This document shows positions 1-9,039 of a stretch of 64,000 nucleotides of DNA, piece by piece. The notes below the pieces were generated by a model. The model was not told the origin of the DNA. It did no database searches and was given only the letters and a program-made list of their open reading frames with translations. Positions within the stretch are counted from its first letter, which is position 1, and each line of letters starts with the position of its first letter. Location: contig JAUIBH010000008.1 in NCBI GenBank assembly GCA_030427985.1, positions 1 to 64,000 on the forward strand, read 5' to 3'. The position numbers and the translations under genes were made by a program. This DNA is from Bacteroidia bacterium (lineage in GTDB: Bacteria; Bacteroidota; Bacteroidia; Flavobacteriales; Flavobacteriaceae).

Positions 1-1
1 G

Positions 2-508
2 CTTACCGCTTCCCAAACCTCAATCAAAAATGAAAGGATTGCACATCTACTACAGCTTTTGGAGTTTTTAAGACGGTTTTTCAAGAATGCCATTCTCATG
101 GAATTGGATTCCACTGTGCAACAGTTGTTAATAAATGGGGAGCGTGTTAGCGGCAGCAAAATATCTGAGGTTTATTTAGAATTGTTAGAAGACTATTATG
201 GAGTCAAAAAGGACATCATGGAAATACCAAAATACTTGAAAAATGATTGGATGACAGAAAGCGCTGTTCTATTTATGCCAAAGTACGAGCATCATTATTG
301 GGCGCCATCATTGGCTGTTGGAGCTGCAATGGTAGAGGATAAAACATATTCTAATCTATATCTATCTCCATACAAAGAAGATAGATATGATTCTTATTCA
401 GTACTTAAAAGGGAAGGATTTAATCTAACTCAAGAGGAATCTTATGCAAATATAATTGATTTAATGAACAGCACTATGGACGAAATAGAAAGGGAACTAA
501 CGGATTAA
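2..508 (+). CDS. C-terminal fragment of a probable M3-family oligoendopeptidase
   Basis: The frame is open to the left edge, so the TTG at 59 given by the ORF track is probably not the start; this is the last ~168 residues of a longer protein. The pattern of a long helical stretch, 'YLELLEDYYG', a Trp-containing segment, 'YEHHYWAPSLAVGAAM', then 'LKREGFNL' and a final 'MDEIEREL' resembles the C-terminal helical end of M3 (PepF-like) zinc peptidases, where a Tyr-rich stretch lines the substrate cleft. The zinc-binding HExxH would lie upstream of the window, so it cannot be checked here. No signal peptide can be assessed. The family call rests on remembered sequence pattern only; another large helical protein is possible. 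Confidence 0.5.
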   Translation, partial: LTASQTSIKNERIAHLLQLLEFLRRFFKNAILMELDSTVQQLLINGERVSGSKISEVYLELLEDYYGVKKDIMEIPKYLKNDWMTESAVLFMPKYEHHYWAPSLAVGAAMVEDKTYSNLYLSPYKEDRYDSYSVLKREGFNLTQEESYANIIDLMNSTMDEIERELTD

Positions 509-633
509 TTTGTGGGTAAATAAACCTTGTGACATCTAATGATCAATTACCGATAATGAATTGTGACCACACATTGCTTTATTTAAACCGTTCTTGCTAA
601 TATTGTTTATCACAAAACATAGCAAGCTTAATT

Positions 634-1716
634 ATGACACCCGAGGGGATTCTATTAAATCTGGAATCGTGTATCATTGTACTAACACTTTTCTTTGGAT
701 TGAATTTGATCAAAGAATTCAATGTTCGAAGCAATCTTTGGCTTTCCTTGATTAACCTGACCCTGTCTTGTCATTTTTTGAACCTGTTTTTACTATCAAA
801 TGGAATCAATGTTCCCAATTTTGGCCTAGTGTTTGGCTTGCTGTACGGACCGTTGCTTTACTATTTTATTGAGTCTCATTTAATTGGCGCCGACAAAGAT
901 TTAGGGCTCCAGTTGATTCCATCACTCGTATTGGCGATATGGATATTGGTTTATTACATGCTTTCCATAAACACGTCAGATGTTGAATTACAAATTTTAA
1001 GAGTACTGGTGTTCTTGCACTTTATAGGCTATATGATCGTGTCCTATCAAAAATCAAAAAAAATTAAGTTGGGAACTTTAAAGTATCGTTCCAACAAGAT
1101 AATTGAGGAGAGAATTGGCATTGTGGAGAATACAATGATTATAATTTCAATTCTTTACCTAATTGGTTTATTTGAGATTATCTTGGTATTTGGGGAAAAT
1201 TCAACGTATCTCGTATACATAAGCATAATAGCTTGTGTCCTTATCCTATTGGGGCTATTGAAGTATATGTCCAGGGGATTGAACTATTACAATGTGGTAT
1301 ACAGCACACCACTTTCAAACGAAAAGTTCCCAGAATTGGAATCCGATAAGTACAAGTCTTCCTCATTGTCAAAGAAGATGGCAGAGCAATACGTTGAAGA
1401 GCTAAATGAATTGATGCTTAAGGAGAAACCTTTCACAAACTTTGACCTTACTCTTGCCCAGTTGGCCAAAATGTTGAATATGCCCGAGAGATACCTGTCC
1501 CAAGTTATAAACGAATATTTTCATCAGAATTTTTACGATTTCATAAACTCAAAAAGAATAGAAGAAGCCCAAGGGGAATTGAGAGATAAAAGCAAGAGGA
1601 TATCTGAAATAATGTACGATGTTGGTTTTGTGTCCCGATCGTCTTTTAATACCTCATTCAAAAAATATGTTGGAATGACACCAAGCGAATTTCGACGAAA
1701 AACAACTAACAGTTGA
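634..1716 (+). CDS. AraC-family regulator with membrane-embedded N-terminal domain
   Basis: The first ~215 residues form about six or seven hydrophobic segments (for example 'CIIVLTLFFGLNLI', 'FGLVFGLLYGPLLYYFI', 'LVYISIIACVLILLGLL'), followed by a linker and a C-terminal AraC double helix-turn-helix at ~260-355 with 'LAKMLNMPERYLSQVINE' and 'ISEIMYDVGFVSRSSFNTSFKKYVGMTPSEFR'-type second motif. Such membrane-anchored AraC proteins are common in Flavobacteriia and are thought to sense extracellular or envelope signals. It starts with ATG and is transcribed toward the serine hydrolase gene 100 bp downstream, so control of that hydrolase cluster is plausible but is inference. The ligand is unknown. 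Confidence 0.85.
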   Translation: MTPEGILLNLESCIIVLTLFFGLNLIKEFNVRSNLWLSLINLTLSCHFLNLFLLSNGINVPNFGLVFGLLYGPLLYYFIESHLIGADKDLGLQLIPSLVLAIWILVYYMLSINTSDVELQILRVLVFLHFIGYMIVSYQKSKKIKLGTLKYRSNKIIEERIGIVENTMIIISILYLIGLFEIILVFGENSTYLVYISIIACVLILLGLLKYMSRGLNYYNVVYSTPLSNEKFPELESDKYKSSSLSKKMAEQYVEELNELMLKEKPFTNFDLTLAQLAKMLNMPERYLSQVINEYFHQNFYDFINSKRIEEAQGELRDKSKRISEIMYDVGFVSRSSFNTSFKKYVGMTPSEFRRKTTNS

Positions 1717-1816
1717 GGTCTTTGGGTTAAAAAATTATGTTCGAGTTCCTGTATTGCTACAATTATCAATAATGTACTTGATTACTTTGTCAGAAATCAG
1801 AAAACGGTAAAGTTGA

Positions 1817-3676
1817 ATGTACAGGTCTATATTAATAGGGGTATTTAGCATTTGTTTGGTCACCACAAGCTATGCCCAAGATTCAGAAGATAAAATTGTT
1901 GGCGAGGAGTCCATAAAAAAATGGGCAGATTCCATCATTGACCATGCCATTGAAGATTATAATATTCCGGGTGCCACCTTTGCTTTTGTAGAAGGAGAAA
2001 GTATCATTTATGCACAAGGTTATGGCTATTCTAATTTGGCTACGCAATCTTCCATGGAACCATACACCCATAATTTTGACATGGGTTCCATTCCAAAATC
2101 AATGGTAGCCGCTGCTGCACTTCAACTTGAGGAAGAGAAAAAATTAAAACTCACCGACCCAATATCCAAGTACATAGACCATCAAGATGCAAAGTCATTC
2201 AGGAAAATCACAATACACGATCTATTGACCCATAGTGCTGGCCTGGATGATATCTCCAATATTAGCAGCGCTTCCTTGAATCCTGAAGATGTGCCAACCT
2301 TGAAAGAGTATGTTACCAACAACCGGCCGGTTCAAATAGAAGAACCAGGAGCCATAATCAGCTACTCCAACATTGGGTACGCGTTGCTTGGCAGGGTCAT
2401 TGAAGAAGCTTCTGGCGTGGACTTTTCTGATTATATGCAAGAAAACATACTGGACCCTCTTGATATGAAAAACAGTACGTTTCAGTCAAGATTACCAGCA
2501 CATATAAAAGAGAGTAGGGCAACGGGATATGAATTCAATGGTATGGAATTGGAAGTAGTCCCACATAACTTTCAATTTAACCTACCTGCGGGTGGACTAA
2601 GGAGCACTGCCGGTGATATGGCAAATTTTCTGATGTTTCTGCTTAATGATGGTAGTTTCAAAGAGAATCAGATTGTTGGTATGGAGGAGTTGAAGAAGAT
2701 GTTTGCCAAACAATTCTCAAATCACCCTCAACTGCAAGGTCTAACCTATTCATTACGCGAAGAGTTTATAAATGGCTATAGAGCTTTGGGACAAAATGGA
2801 GGTTGGCAAGGTTTCAATCATGATTTTTATCTTTTCAAAGAAGCCAACTGTGCATTCATAATTTGTCTGAATGGTAATGATGGCTCAGAAATTAGTTCAA
2901 TATTGGCCAATTCCTTTGTGGAAAACTTTATTCGGCCAAAAGGCACAGAAACACAAGGTCAAACCCCCATTTTGTATCCCGAAAAATATGTGGGCACCTA
3001 TAGGAGCAATCGCTATTCAAGAAATAGTATTACCAAATTGGGAGTTTTGTTGGGGGTTGTTCCAGAGTTTGAAATTACCTCGCGAAATGACTCGTTATTT
3101 TACTTTTCAACGCCTTTAATCTATGAAGGGAATAACGTTTTTAGACGCTATAACAAGAATGGACTACTGGCATTTCTGGAAAATCCAGATGGTGAAATTA
3201 CGCATATGGTCAGAGATTACAGTCACTATGATGCCAATGAGAAAATAACATGGTTTCAAAAATCAAAAACCCAAATGCTGTTCTATGTTGCAATTCTGGT
3301 TTTACAAATAGTTGTTATTTTGATATTCATCATCGGGAAAATTAGGTTTAAGCAACATAGAAAATCTTCCTTTGATTGGATTACACAATTCGCGCCTTCA
3401 TTTCTTTCGATAATTTTTGTCGCAGGCTTTATAAGTGCATTTTTCGCCGTTGGGGCATGGAACCTTCAATATGGTATGAGCAGTGCTATTAAAGCTTTAT
3501 TATTGGTTCCTTTATTCTTGATCGGATTGTTTGTGCTAATGGGTTTTCTCATTTTCAAAAAAAGAAACACAGTGGAGCAAAAACTTAGAAAGTGGAATGC
3601 CATCCTGTCTTTCATTACTTTATTCTTGTTTCTATTGTTTCTGGACCACTGGAATTTGATTGGATATAATTACTGA
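1817..3676 (+). CDS. Serine hydrolase (beta-lactamase/PBP class C-like) with C-terminal membrane domain
   Basis: An N-terminal signal peptide ('ILIGVFSICLVTTSYAQ') is followed by a class C beta-lactamase-type domain. The SxxK motif is 'SIPK' at ~91-94, the YxN motif is 'YSNIGY', and a 'GQNGGWQGF' segment occupies the place of the third motif. The last ~150 residues carry four hydrophobic segments, so the catalytic domain is probably displayed outside the inner membrane or in the periplasm. The family (PF00144-type) includes D-alanyl-D-alanine carboxypeptidases, D-aminopeptidases and esterases, so the substrate cannot be named. It lies just after the membrane AraC regulator and before a decayed paralogue, in the same direction. 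All catalytic motifs look intact. Confidence 0.88.
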   Translation: MYRSILIGVFSICLVTTSYAQDSEDKIVGEESIKKWADSIIDHAIEDYNIPGATFAFVEGESIIYAQGYGYSNLATQSSMEPYTHNFDMGSIPKSMVAAAALQLEEEKKLKLTDPISKYIDHQDAKSFRKITIHDLLTHSAGLDDISNISSASLNPEDVPTLKEYVTNNRPVQIEEPGAIISYSNIGYALLGRVIEEASGVDFSDYMQENILDPLDMKNSTFQSRLPAHIKESRATGYEFNGMELEVVPHNFQFNLPAGGLRSTAGDMANFLMFLLNDGSFKENQIVGMEELKKMFAKQFSNHPQLQGLTYSLREEFINGYRALGQNGGWQGFNHDFYLFKEANCAFIICLNGNDGSEISSILANSFVENFIRPKGTETQGQTPILYPEKYVGTYRSNRYSRNSITKLGVLLGVVPEFEITSRNDSLFYFSTPLIYEGNNVFRRYNKNGLLAFLENPDGEITHMVRDYSHYDANEKITWFQKSKTQMLFYVAILVLQIVVILIFIIGKIRFKQHRKSSFDWITQFAPSFLSIIFVAGFISAFFAVGAWNLQYGMSSAIKALLLVPLFLIGLFVLMGFLIFKKRNTVEQKLRKWNAILSFITLFLFLLFLDHWNLIGYNY

Positions 3677-3835
3677 GCAATAACAATATTGATATCTCAG
3701 GATATGGCAAGGTGGCATTTAGGTAAATAATAATTGGATTTGTAATTGGGAACCAATCTCTTGATTTAAAATAAAGATAAAATCACTATAAACATCCACA
3801 TGGGATTCAAAGCAAATCATTAAATAAGTAGCACT

Positions 3836-5190
3836 ATGAATAAAATTGCAGTAGTAGGAATTTTTCTTTTTTCATTGGGGTATTCCTTGCAAAATGCAAA
3901 GGCCCAAGAGCAAAAGAATTTTTACGGAATAATCAAGCCATTTGTGGATACGAATAATTTTAGTGGCTCAGTAATGATTCAGCAAAGGGGTAAAACAATT
4001 TTTGAGGATAGTTTTGGAAGAAAGAGCATAGAGTTTGATTTGAAAAACGCTATGGATACTAAGTTTTATTTGGCATCGGCTTCCATGATTTTCACTTCAG
4101 CGGCCATTATGAAGTTGGTTGAGAATGGAAAAATTAACCTCGAGGACAAGCTGGATAAATTTATACCAGATTACCAACATGCCTCCAAAATTACCATACA
4201 TCAAATGTTGGCTCAGCGATCGGGCATTCCTGCAATTGGCAAATTTGGAAATACGGATTATACAACGATTACGCAGTTTACCCAGACCCCCCAGTCCCTC
4301 TATAGTTTGTTCAAGGATTATGACCTGCTTTTTGAGCCGGGTTCTGAATATAGCCATGAACGTTCTGAATACATCCTTTTGGCTTTGATTATAGAAAAAA
4401 TAACTGGGAGGCCATTTGGGGAGTATCTTAATGATGAAATATTTGTCCCTTTGGGCATGAAAAATACGGGACACTCTTCTAGCGAGGGCCAAATAATAAT
4501 GAATCTCGCAAAAGGATATGCTACAAAGGATCTTTTTGACCTGGAAGCACCAACCAAATCGATTGGTCATCAAAAACAGGTCACGCCTCCATATATTCTA
4601 CGGCACAAGACTTAATGTTATTTATCCAAGCCAGTCAGAGCAACCAATTGCTGTCAGAACCCTCATGGGAAAAGATATTTACTAATTACGGAGGTGATAG
4701 TGTTGGCTATGGTTGGTTTGTAAGGGATCATTTGGGCAGAAAAAGGATACATATGAATGGACGGTCACCTGGCTTTTCTTCATTTTTGTGTATATATCCA
4801 GAAGAAGAATTAGCGGTTGTTGTTTTAAGCAACATATATACAACGGTTCCTACATCTTTGGGTAACATGCTAGCTGCAAGAGCATTGGATGAATCCTTTG
4901 AGCCACTGAATTTGAGTAGTGCCCCTATTAATGATGCCTATGGAAAAGAGATTTCTGGAGTGTATGAATTCGGGGAGAACTTCTATGTGCCCAATTTCAA
5001 ACTTAAAGTTCAATTGCAAGAAGGAAATTTGTATGCTGATTGGGGCGGTCTTTTAGCTGTGGAAAATGAATTCAAAGAAATTGAAAGATTCATTTTAAGA
5101 ACATATTGGTCTGATGTTAAGTTTGTTAAGGAGGATGGAAAAATTGTGGGTATGGAGTACGATGATTTTTTTGGAAAAAAAATTAGGTGA
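3836..5190 (+). pseudogene. Frameshifted serine hydrolase (beta-lactamase-like), catalytic motifs also lost
   Basis: Two ORFs (3836-4615 and 4615-5190) together make one beta-lactamase-like protein with signal peptide ('VGIFLFSLGYSLQNAKAQ'). The second frame can be read upstream of its ATG as 'GHASIYSTAQDLM', the usual family segment, while the first frame turns into unrelated sequence and stops. The switch lies around the five-A run at 4572-4576 and fits loss of one base. The motifs are also degraded: the SxxK position reads 'SASM' (S81-M84, Lys replaced by Met) and the YxN position reads 'YSH'. Several independent lesions make a sequencing error alone an unlikely explanation. An alternative is a non-catalytic homologue with a recent frameshift. 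Confidence 0.8.
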
Positions 5191-5364
5191 ACGTGGCAGA
5201 ATGATATTAAATCAAAATAATCTTAAGTTCCTTGACATAGTTTCCGATAAATCTGGTCCTAGTTCAGTTGACCCGTTTTTGCAGCATTGGCCAATGCAAC
5301 AGAAAACGCCTATATGATTAACCCTTTTTGACATAGTCAAAATTGGGTACTGAAATACTGATTT

Positions 5365-6450
5365 TCACTGCATGGCAGGTAAAATTTGATTTTGAATGAC
5401 GCTAAAAAGCTGGTCTCGATAAAAGCCATTATTTCCAAAATTTTCGCTGGTCAATGTAAGAACAAGGTTTAATTGTTTGATAACCAATATGAATTGTCCC
5501 CCGTTTCCCCATGCATAATGTATGGTGTAATTGACCCCATTGCTGAACACCTTTCCTTTCCACCATTGTACAGAATATTCATTGGAAACGGGACTTTGGT
5601 TAAAGGTATAGCTTACCCAACTGGTAGGAAGAACTTGAATGCCGTTATAAGCACCATTATTGGAGAACATCAGACCAAACTTTAGAAGTTCCCTTGGCCT
5701 TACAGCCAATCCACCACCTGTTTGAAATACACCGTTTTGCTGGGACCATATAAAGGTGTCTATGCCCAAGGGATCAAATAAATTACTTTGGGCAAATGCA
5801 TAAAAACCATCGTCAGCTACCTCATCTAAAATGTACCCCAGCAATATCGATGCACCACTATTATAGTTAAAATCTGTTCCTGGAGACGTTTCCATGGGTT
5901 GTTCCAAAATAAACTGTATCCAATCATCACTTAACCCCAATTGTCTATGGATGTTGGAACTATCCTCATAAGGCACATCCGTTTCATTCCACTGGATACC
6001 TGTGGTCATAGTCAACAAATGCTCTATGGTGATATCAGCTTTGCCATTCGACCAATCAATCATATCATAATTGATAAAATAGGGCATAATAAGGTCATCC
6101 AAACTTAATAATCCCTGTTCGATGGCTAATCCAACAAGTGCTCCTGTAAAACTTTTTGTGACGGACTGTACATAAAACTGCTGATTAAACGTGGATGATC
6201 CTGTATATTCAAAAAACAATTTGTTTTCTGCGGAAATCAGAAAAGACTTTATGTTTCCATACGCTCCGGATTCCAGATCTAATTGAAGTTTACCAAAGTT
6301 AGACTCCTCATAACCCAAATCAGAAATGGAAGTAACCGCTATGCCGTCTTCCAAGGAAACTGGAATGTCAATGCCGCCATTAACCTGATCGGAATCACTA
6401 TTTTTGGAACAATTCCATACCAATAGGGCTAATAAGAAATATTTTTTCAT
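5365..6450 (-). CDS. Serine hydrolase (beta-lactamase/6-aminohexanoate-hydrolase-like), probable lipoprotein
   Basis: Starts 'MKKYFLLALLVWNCSK', a short lipoprotein-like leader with Cys14 followed by polar and acidic residues, although the lipobox is not canonical. The catalytic SxxK is 'SVTK' at ~96-99; the second motif is 'FNYNSGASILLGYILDE', and 'WGNGGQFI' sits at the third motif. This pattern is typical of the class C beta-lactamase branch that includes 6-aminohexanoate-dimer hydrolases and esterases. The gene overlaps the upstream Kelch-like gene by 4 bp (ATGA), so the two are translationally coupled. It converges on the two serine hydrolase loci on the other strand. Substrate unknown. 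Confidence 0.87.
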   Translation of the reverse strand: MKKYFLLALLVWNCSKNSDSDQVNGGIDIPVSLEDGIAVTSISDLGYEESNFGKLQLDLESGAYGNIKSFLISAENKLFFEYTGSSTFNQQFYVQSVTKSFTGALVGLAIEQGLLSLDDLIMPYFINYDMIDWSNGKADITIEHLLTMTTGIQWNETDVPYEDSSNIHRQLGLSDDWIQFILEQPMETSPGTDFNYNSGASILLGYILDEVADDGFYAFAQSNLFDPLGIDTFIWSQQNGVFQTGGGLAVRPRELLKFGLMFSNNGAYNGIQVLPTSWVSYTFNQSPVSNEYSVQWWKGKVFSNGVNYTIHYAWGNGGQFILVIKQLNLVLTLTSENFGNNGFYRDQLFSVIQNQILPAMQ

Positions 6451-7406
6451 GGCAATGGCATTTTTGTAACCTGAAAATCAGCGAATAGCTCTTCTTCTCC
6501 AGCCAGTGCATAGAGGTACTCATTGTCCACCGCCAATTGATGAATATTACCACCATTTGGAAGCTCAAAATCAATCTCGGTAAACGCGTTGGTTTCCGTA
6601 TCGTATTTTCCCAAAATCGTTGTGGTGTTCTCACCATTCACTACGTGGCCGGCCACATAAATGGTACTGCCCAATTTGGCAGTAAAGGTTCTAAAAAAGC
6701 TATAGGGGAGCATTATTTTAGTTTCGGTTTGGGTATTGAGATCATAAATGAGAATTGTATTTTTAATGGGGGTGTTCTCAAACTCTTCCTGGCCCCCAAA
6801 TACGTATAGGGTATTGTTAATGATTTCACCATGTGCCCACGTTCGTGGCTCGGAAAGTTGGCCGTAAACCTCAAAGAGATTTGTACTTTGGTTGAGTTGA
6901 TAGATTTTATCGGAATTCACTTCATTCAGGTCTCCTCCCCATATAAATAAAGTATTGTTATGAAGGTCGCTTCCAAATCGACTAAGTTCCAAGCCGTGAT
7001 TGAAGGACTGTAGGAGCTCTAAATTTGCAGAATTGTAATAGGTTACAATGGTTCCGCCAATGATTGCCAATTCGTTGTTGAGAACGTGTACGTTTTTTGA
7101 AATGAAATCCTGAACATCACTGTAGGTGGTTATTCCAGTCTTGTTCACAAGATCTATTTTGGTGATTCTTTCCGTGGATTGCCCTGATCCTGGGTCGGTT
7201 TCCCGGGTAACGATAAAGCAGCTATTTGAAGCATTGTCAATTTCCATACCTGTGGCTTGCCAGAGGCGTTCTCCTGAAACAGTTATGACGGTCTCAAAAG
7301 AAGTTTTGGGCATGGAGTCATTATCCTTTGAACAGGATGATGTTCCAAGACTTAACAGAAGTGAAAACAATAAAATCTTAAAATAGTGATAGGTAGTTGG
7401 TTTCAT
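6447..7406 (-). CDS. Kelch-like beta-propeller lipoprotein
   Basis: The N-terminus 'FSLLLSLGTSSCSKDNDS' is a clear lipoprotein signal with an acidic stretch after the Cys, the kind of signal linked to surface export in Bacteroidota. The rest consists of repeats of roughly 45-50 residues with Kelch-type features, for example 'NTLYVFGGQEEFENTPIKNT', 'NTLFIWGGDLNE', 'STIYVAGHVVNGENTTTI' and 'EYLYALAGEEE', which predicts a beta propeller. It is probably a binding or scaffolding partner for the serine hydrolase encoded next with a 4-bp overlap. No enzymatic motif is visible. Confidence 0.75.
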   Translation of the reverse strand: MKPTTYHYFKILLFSLLLSLGTSSCSKDNDSMPKTSFETVITVSGERLWQATGMEIDNASNSCFIVTRETDPGSGQSTERITKIDLVNKTGITTYSDVQDFISKNVHVLNNELAIIGGTIVTYYNSANLELLQSFNHGLELSRFGSDLHNNTLFIWGGDLNEVNSDKIYQLNQSTNLFEVYGQLSEPRTWAHGEIINNTLYVFGGQEEFENTPIKNTILIYDLNTQTETKIMLPYSFFRTFTAKLGSTIYVAGHVVNGENTTTILGKYDTETNAFTEIDFELPNGGNIHQLAVDNEYLYALAGEEELFADFQVTKMPLP

Positions 7407-7517
7407 ATAACATCAATTGGTTTTGGGATCAAAAGTCAAGCTTAAAAACTACCTGCAAAATATTATGGTATGTGTTGGCCTTTTAGTTACATGTATCGTA
7501 CATTTTTGTGATTGATT

Positions 7518-7652
7518 CTAGGAGAAGAGGGGGCCAGAGAAACGTTTTTCAAACAGGTCGTTACCTTGAAGGTCAATTTCTTGATCCTTGCTATCACAAG
7601 ATTGATTGATCACAAAAGAAGTCATTGAAAGCATTACGGCAAGCTTTTTCAT
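7518..7652 (-). CDS. Short lipoprotein-like ORF (44 aa)
   Basis: Too short for the ORF track. It reads MKKLAVMLSMTSFVINQSC then 25 polar residues ending 'EKRFSGPLFS' and TAG. The start has a Lys-Lys n-region, a hydrophobic core and a Cys at 19 followed by 'DSKDQEID', matching Bacteroidota lipoprotein signals. It could be a genuine micro-lipoprotein or the surviving N-terminus of a longer gene cut short; no downstream continuation in other frames was recognised. It lies 112 bp upstream of the Kelch-like lipoprotein gene in the same direction. Confidence 0.4.
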   Translation of the reverse strand: MKKLAVMLSMTSFVINQSCDSKDQEIDLQGNDLFEKRFSGPLFS

Positions 7653-7790
7653 GGAATAATGGAATTTATTAATCTATAAGATTCATTGAGCCACAAATCT
7701 TTGCTTATAAAAAAATGACTAAATTAGTGATGTAAAACTCCCATAAGTTTTGCTTTTAGATGTGCCGATTTGAACACGGTTCAGAGTTCG

Positions 7791-7810
7791 GTTAACTGGT
7801 CTTAGTTAAC
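7791..7810. repeat. Inverted repeat GTTAACT-N6-AGTTAAC
   Basis: A perfect 7-bp inverted repeat separated by GGTCTT. It sits about 140 bp upstream of the short lipoprotein ORF on the minus strand and could be an operator. No regulator can be assigned. Confidence 0.4.
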
Positions 7811-7882
7811 GGTGTAAAAAATTGAAAATCAACTATTTATGTTTAAAGGGATGGGCCTGCCACCCCAACTTTTTTATTTGCA

Positions 7883-7910
7883 AACCCTTGATTTTCAAGG
7901 GTTTTTTGTT
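7883..7910 (+). terminator. Rho-independent terminator
   Basis: A 9-bp perfect stem AACCCTTGA / TCAAGGGTT with a three-base loop followed by TTTTGTTTT. No plus-strand gene precedes it closely, so it is an orphan terminator, perhaps left from a lost RNA or tRNA gene. Confidence 0.65.
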
Positions 7911-8107
7911 TTATATAGATTTCACTCCCCATAAAACACCGAATTTCACTATGCTCGAGAAATGACCACTTCTCTCAAATTAGATAAAAAATCCAAAAAT
8001 GAGATTGGGCAATAGAAATGGATAAACACTTATAATCAACATATTATAGCACAATCAAAACAATATTACTTGCCAAAATTTATTATGCCAAGGTCAATCG
8101 TACCATT

Positions 8108-8242
8108 TTGATAGTATTAAATTTATTGCTTTATGCATTGTTCTTCTCGTGCTCCCCTGCCGATGAGAGCAGAGGCCTCAACTTTGATATATTGAATACT
8201 GAGGGAGATTTTTTCTTGGATGCTATGGCCCTTTTTATATAG
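8108..8242 (+). CDS. Lipoprotein-like open frame without ATG (44 aa), possible remnant
   Basis: From a TTG at 8108 the frame reads a hydrophobic leader 'LIVLNLLLYALFFSCSPADES' and then ~25 residues to a TAG. The leader with Cys followed by polar residues looks like a lipoprotein signal, but there is no ATG, and the mature part is very short. Probably a truncated gene start or chance; low support. Confidence 0.2.
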   Translation: MIVLNLLLYALFFSCSPADESRGLNFDILNTEGDFFLDAMALFI

Positions 8243-8330
8243 GGTGTTTTTTACTCTTTTAGTGAAAGGATGGGAACAAAAAATCCACTAATAATCCAAG
8301 GTACCCTCTTTTCGTTGATTAATTCTAAAA

Positions 8331-8954
8331 TTGAACATTTTGAGTAACAGGGGAAAACATAGATTACTTCAATATATCGCAGGATACATCCAACTAACGG
8401 AGGAAGAAGAAGAGCTTTTGTTGTCACATGTCATAGAGCGCAAATATTTAAAAAGTCAATACATCGTTCAACAGGGTGATGTATGTGATAAGGAAAGTTT
8501 TGTGCTAAGTGGGTGTGCCCGGACCTTTTATCTAGATGGGGAAGGAAATGAGCATGTTGTGATGTTTGCCATAGAAAATTGGTGGGTAGCAGATATGGGC
8601 AGTTTCACGTCAAAAACCCCTGCCACATACAATGTCCAGTGTTTGGATGATACCGAAGTCATTCAGTTTACGTATGATGCCTTGGAGTTTTTGTACCGAA
8701 AAATACCAAAGCTTTAACGCTTTTTTAGATTGATAATCCAAAAAGCGTTTATTGCTTCTGAAAAACGAATATTATCTAACTTCTCATTGACCGCTAGAGA
8801 AAGATATTTCAACTTTCTGGCCATGTATCCTGAAATAGAACAAAAAGTTCCTCAGTACATGGTCGCATCCTATTTGGGGATTACCAAAGAATTTCTCAGT
8901 AAAATCAGAAGTGAAATGCGTAACTCCCCAATTGAAAATGTTAATCTAGTTTAA
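8331..8954 (+). pseudogene. Crp/Fnr-family regulator interrupted by an in-frame stop
   Basis: ORFs 8331-8717 and 8730-8954 are in the same frame. Reading through the TAA at 8715-8717 gives 'KIPKL*RFFRLIIQKAF', which lines up with 'NHKFETFFRIMAEKGLAF' of the intact paralogue at 14376-14981. The N-terminal half is a cNMP-binding fold ('IVQQGDVCDKESFVLSGCARTF', 'VVMFAIENWWVADM'), and the C-terminal half has the HTH with 'PQYMVASYLGITKEFLSKIR'. A single nonsense change is the only lesion seen, so inactivation looks recent. The 5' end uses TTG (a TGA lies 15 bp upstream in frame). Without the HTH the first fragment should not bind DNA. Confidence 0.82.
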
Positions 8955-9039
8955 CCGGTTTTTTTAATGTAGCTTATTTTTCTTCCAGTTGATTCGTTGC
9001 AATTTTGTCCTGATAAAACATTAAAAATTGTTGAAATCG

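Larger units (their letters stand above)
7653..8330. other. Gene-poor intergenic stretch with hairpins and a lipoprotein-like remnant
   Basis: No long ORF. It holds a 7-bp perfect inverted repeat GTTAACT-6-AGTTAAC (7791-7810), a T-tailed terminator hairpin (7883-7910) directly after a tRNA-3'-end-like CCTGCCACCCCAACT (7856-7870), and a lipoprotein-like open frame at 8108-8242. The density of fragments suggests a decayed or recombined site. Confidence 0.5.

Noticed and set aside
1287-1469. Minus-strand ORF in the AraC gene
   Set aside because: Shadow frame of a well supported gene, no family pattern.
4571-4577. Programmed frameshift at the A5 run of the serine hydrolase
   Set aside because: No complete slippery heptamer in the right register and no downstream stimulator seen; catalytic residues are already lost, so decay is simpler.
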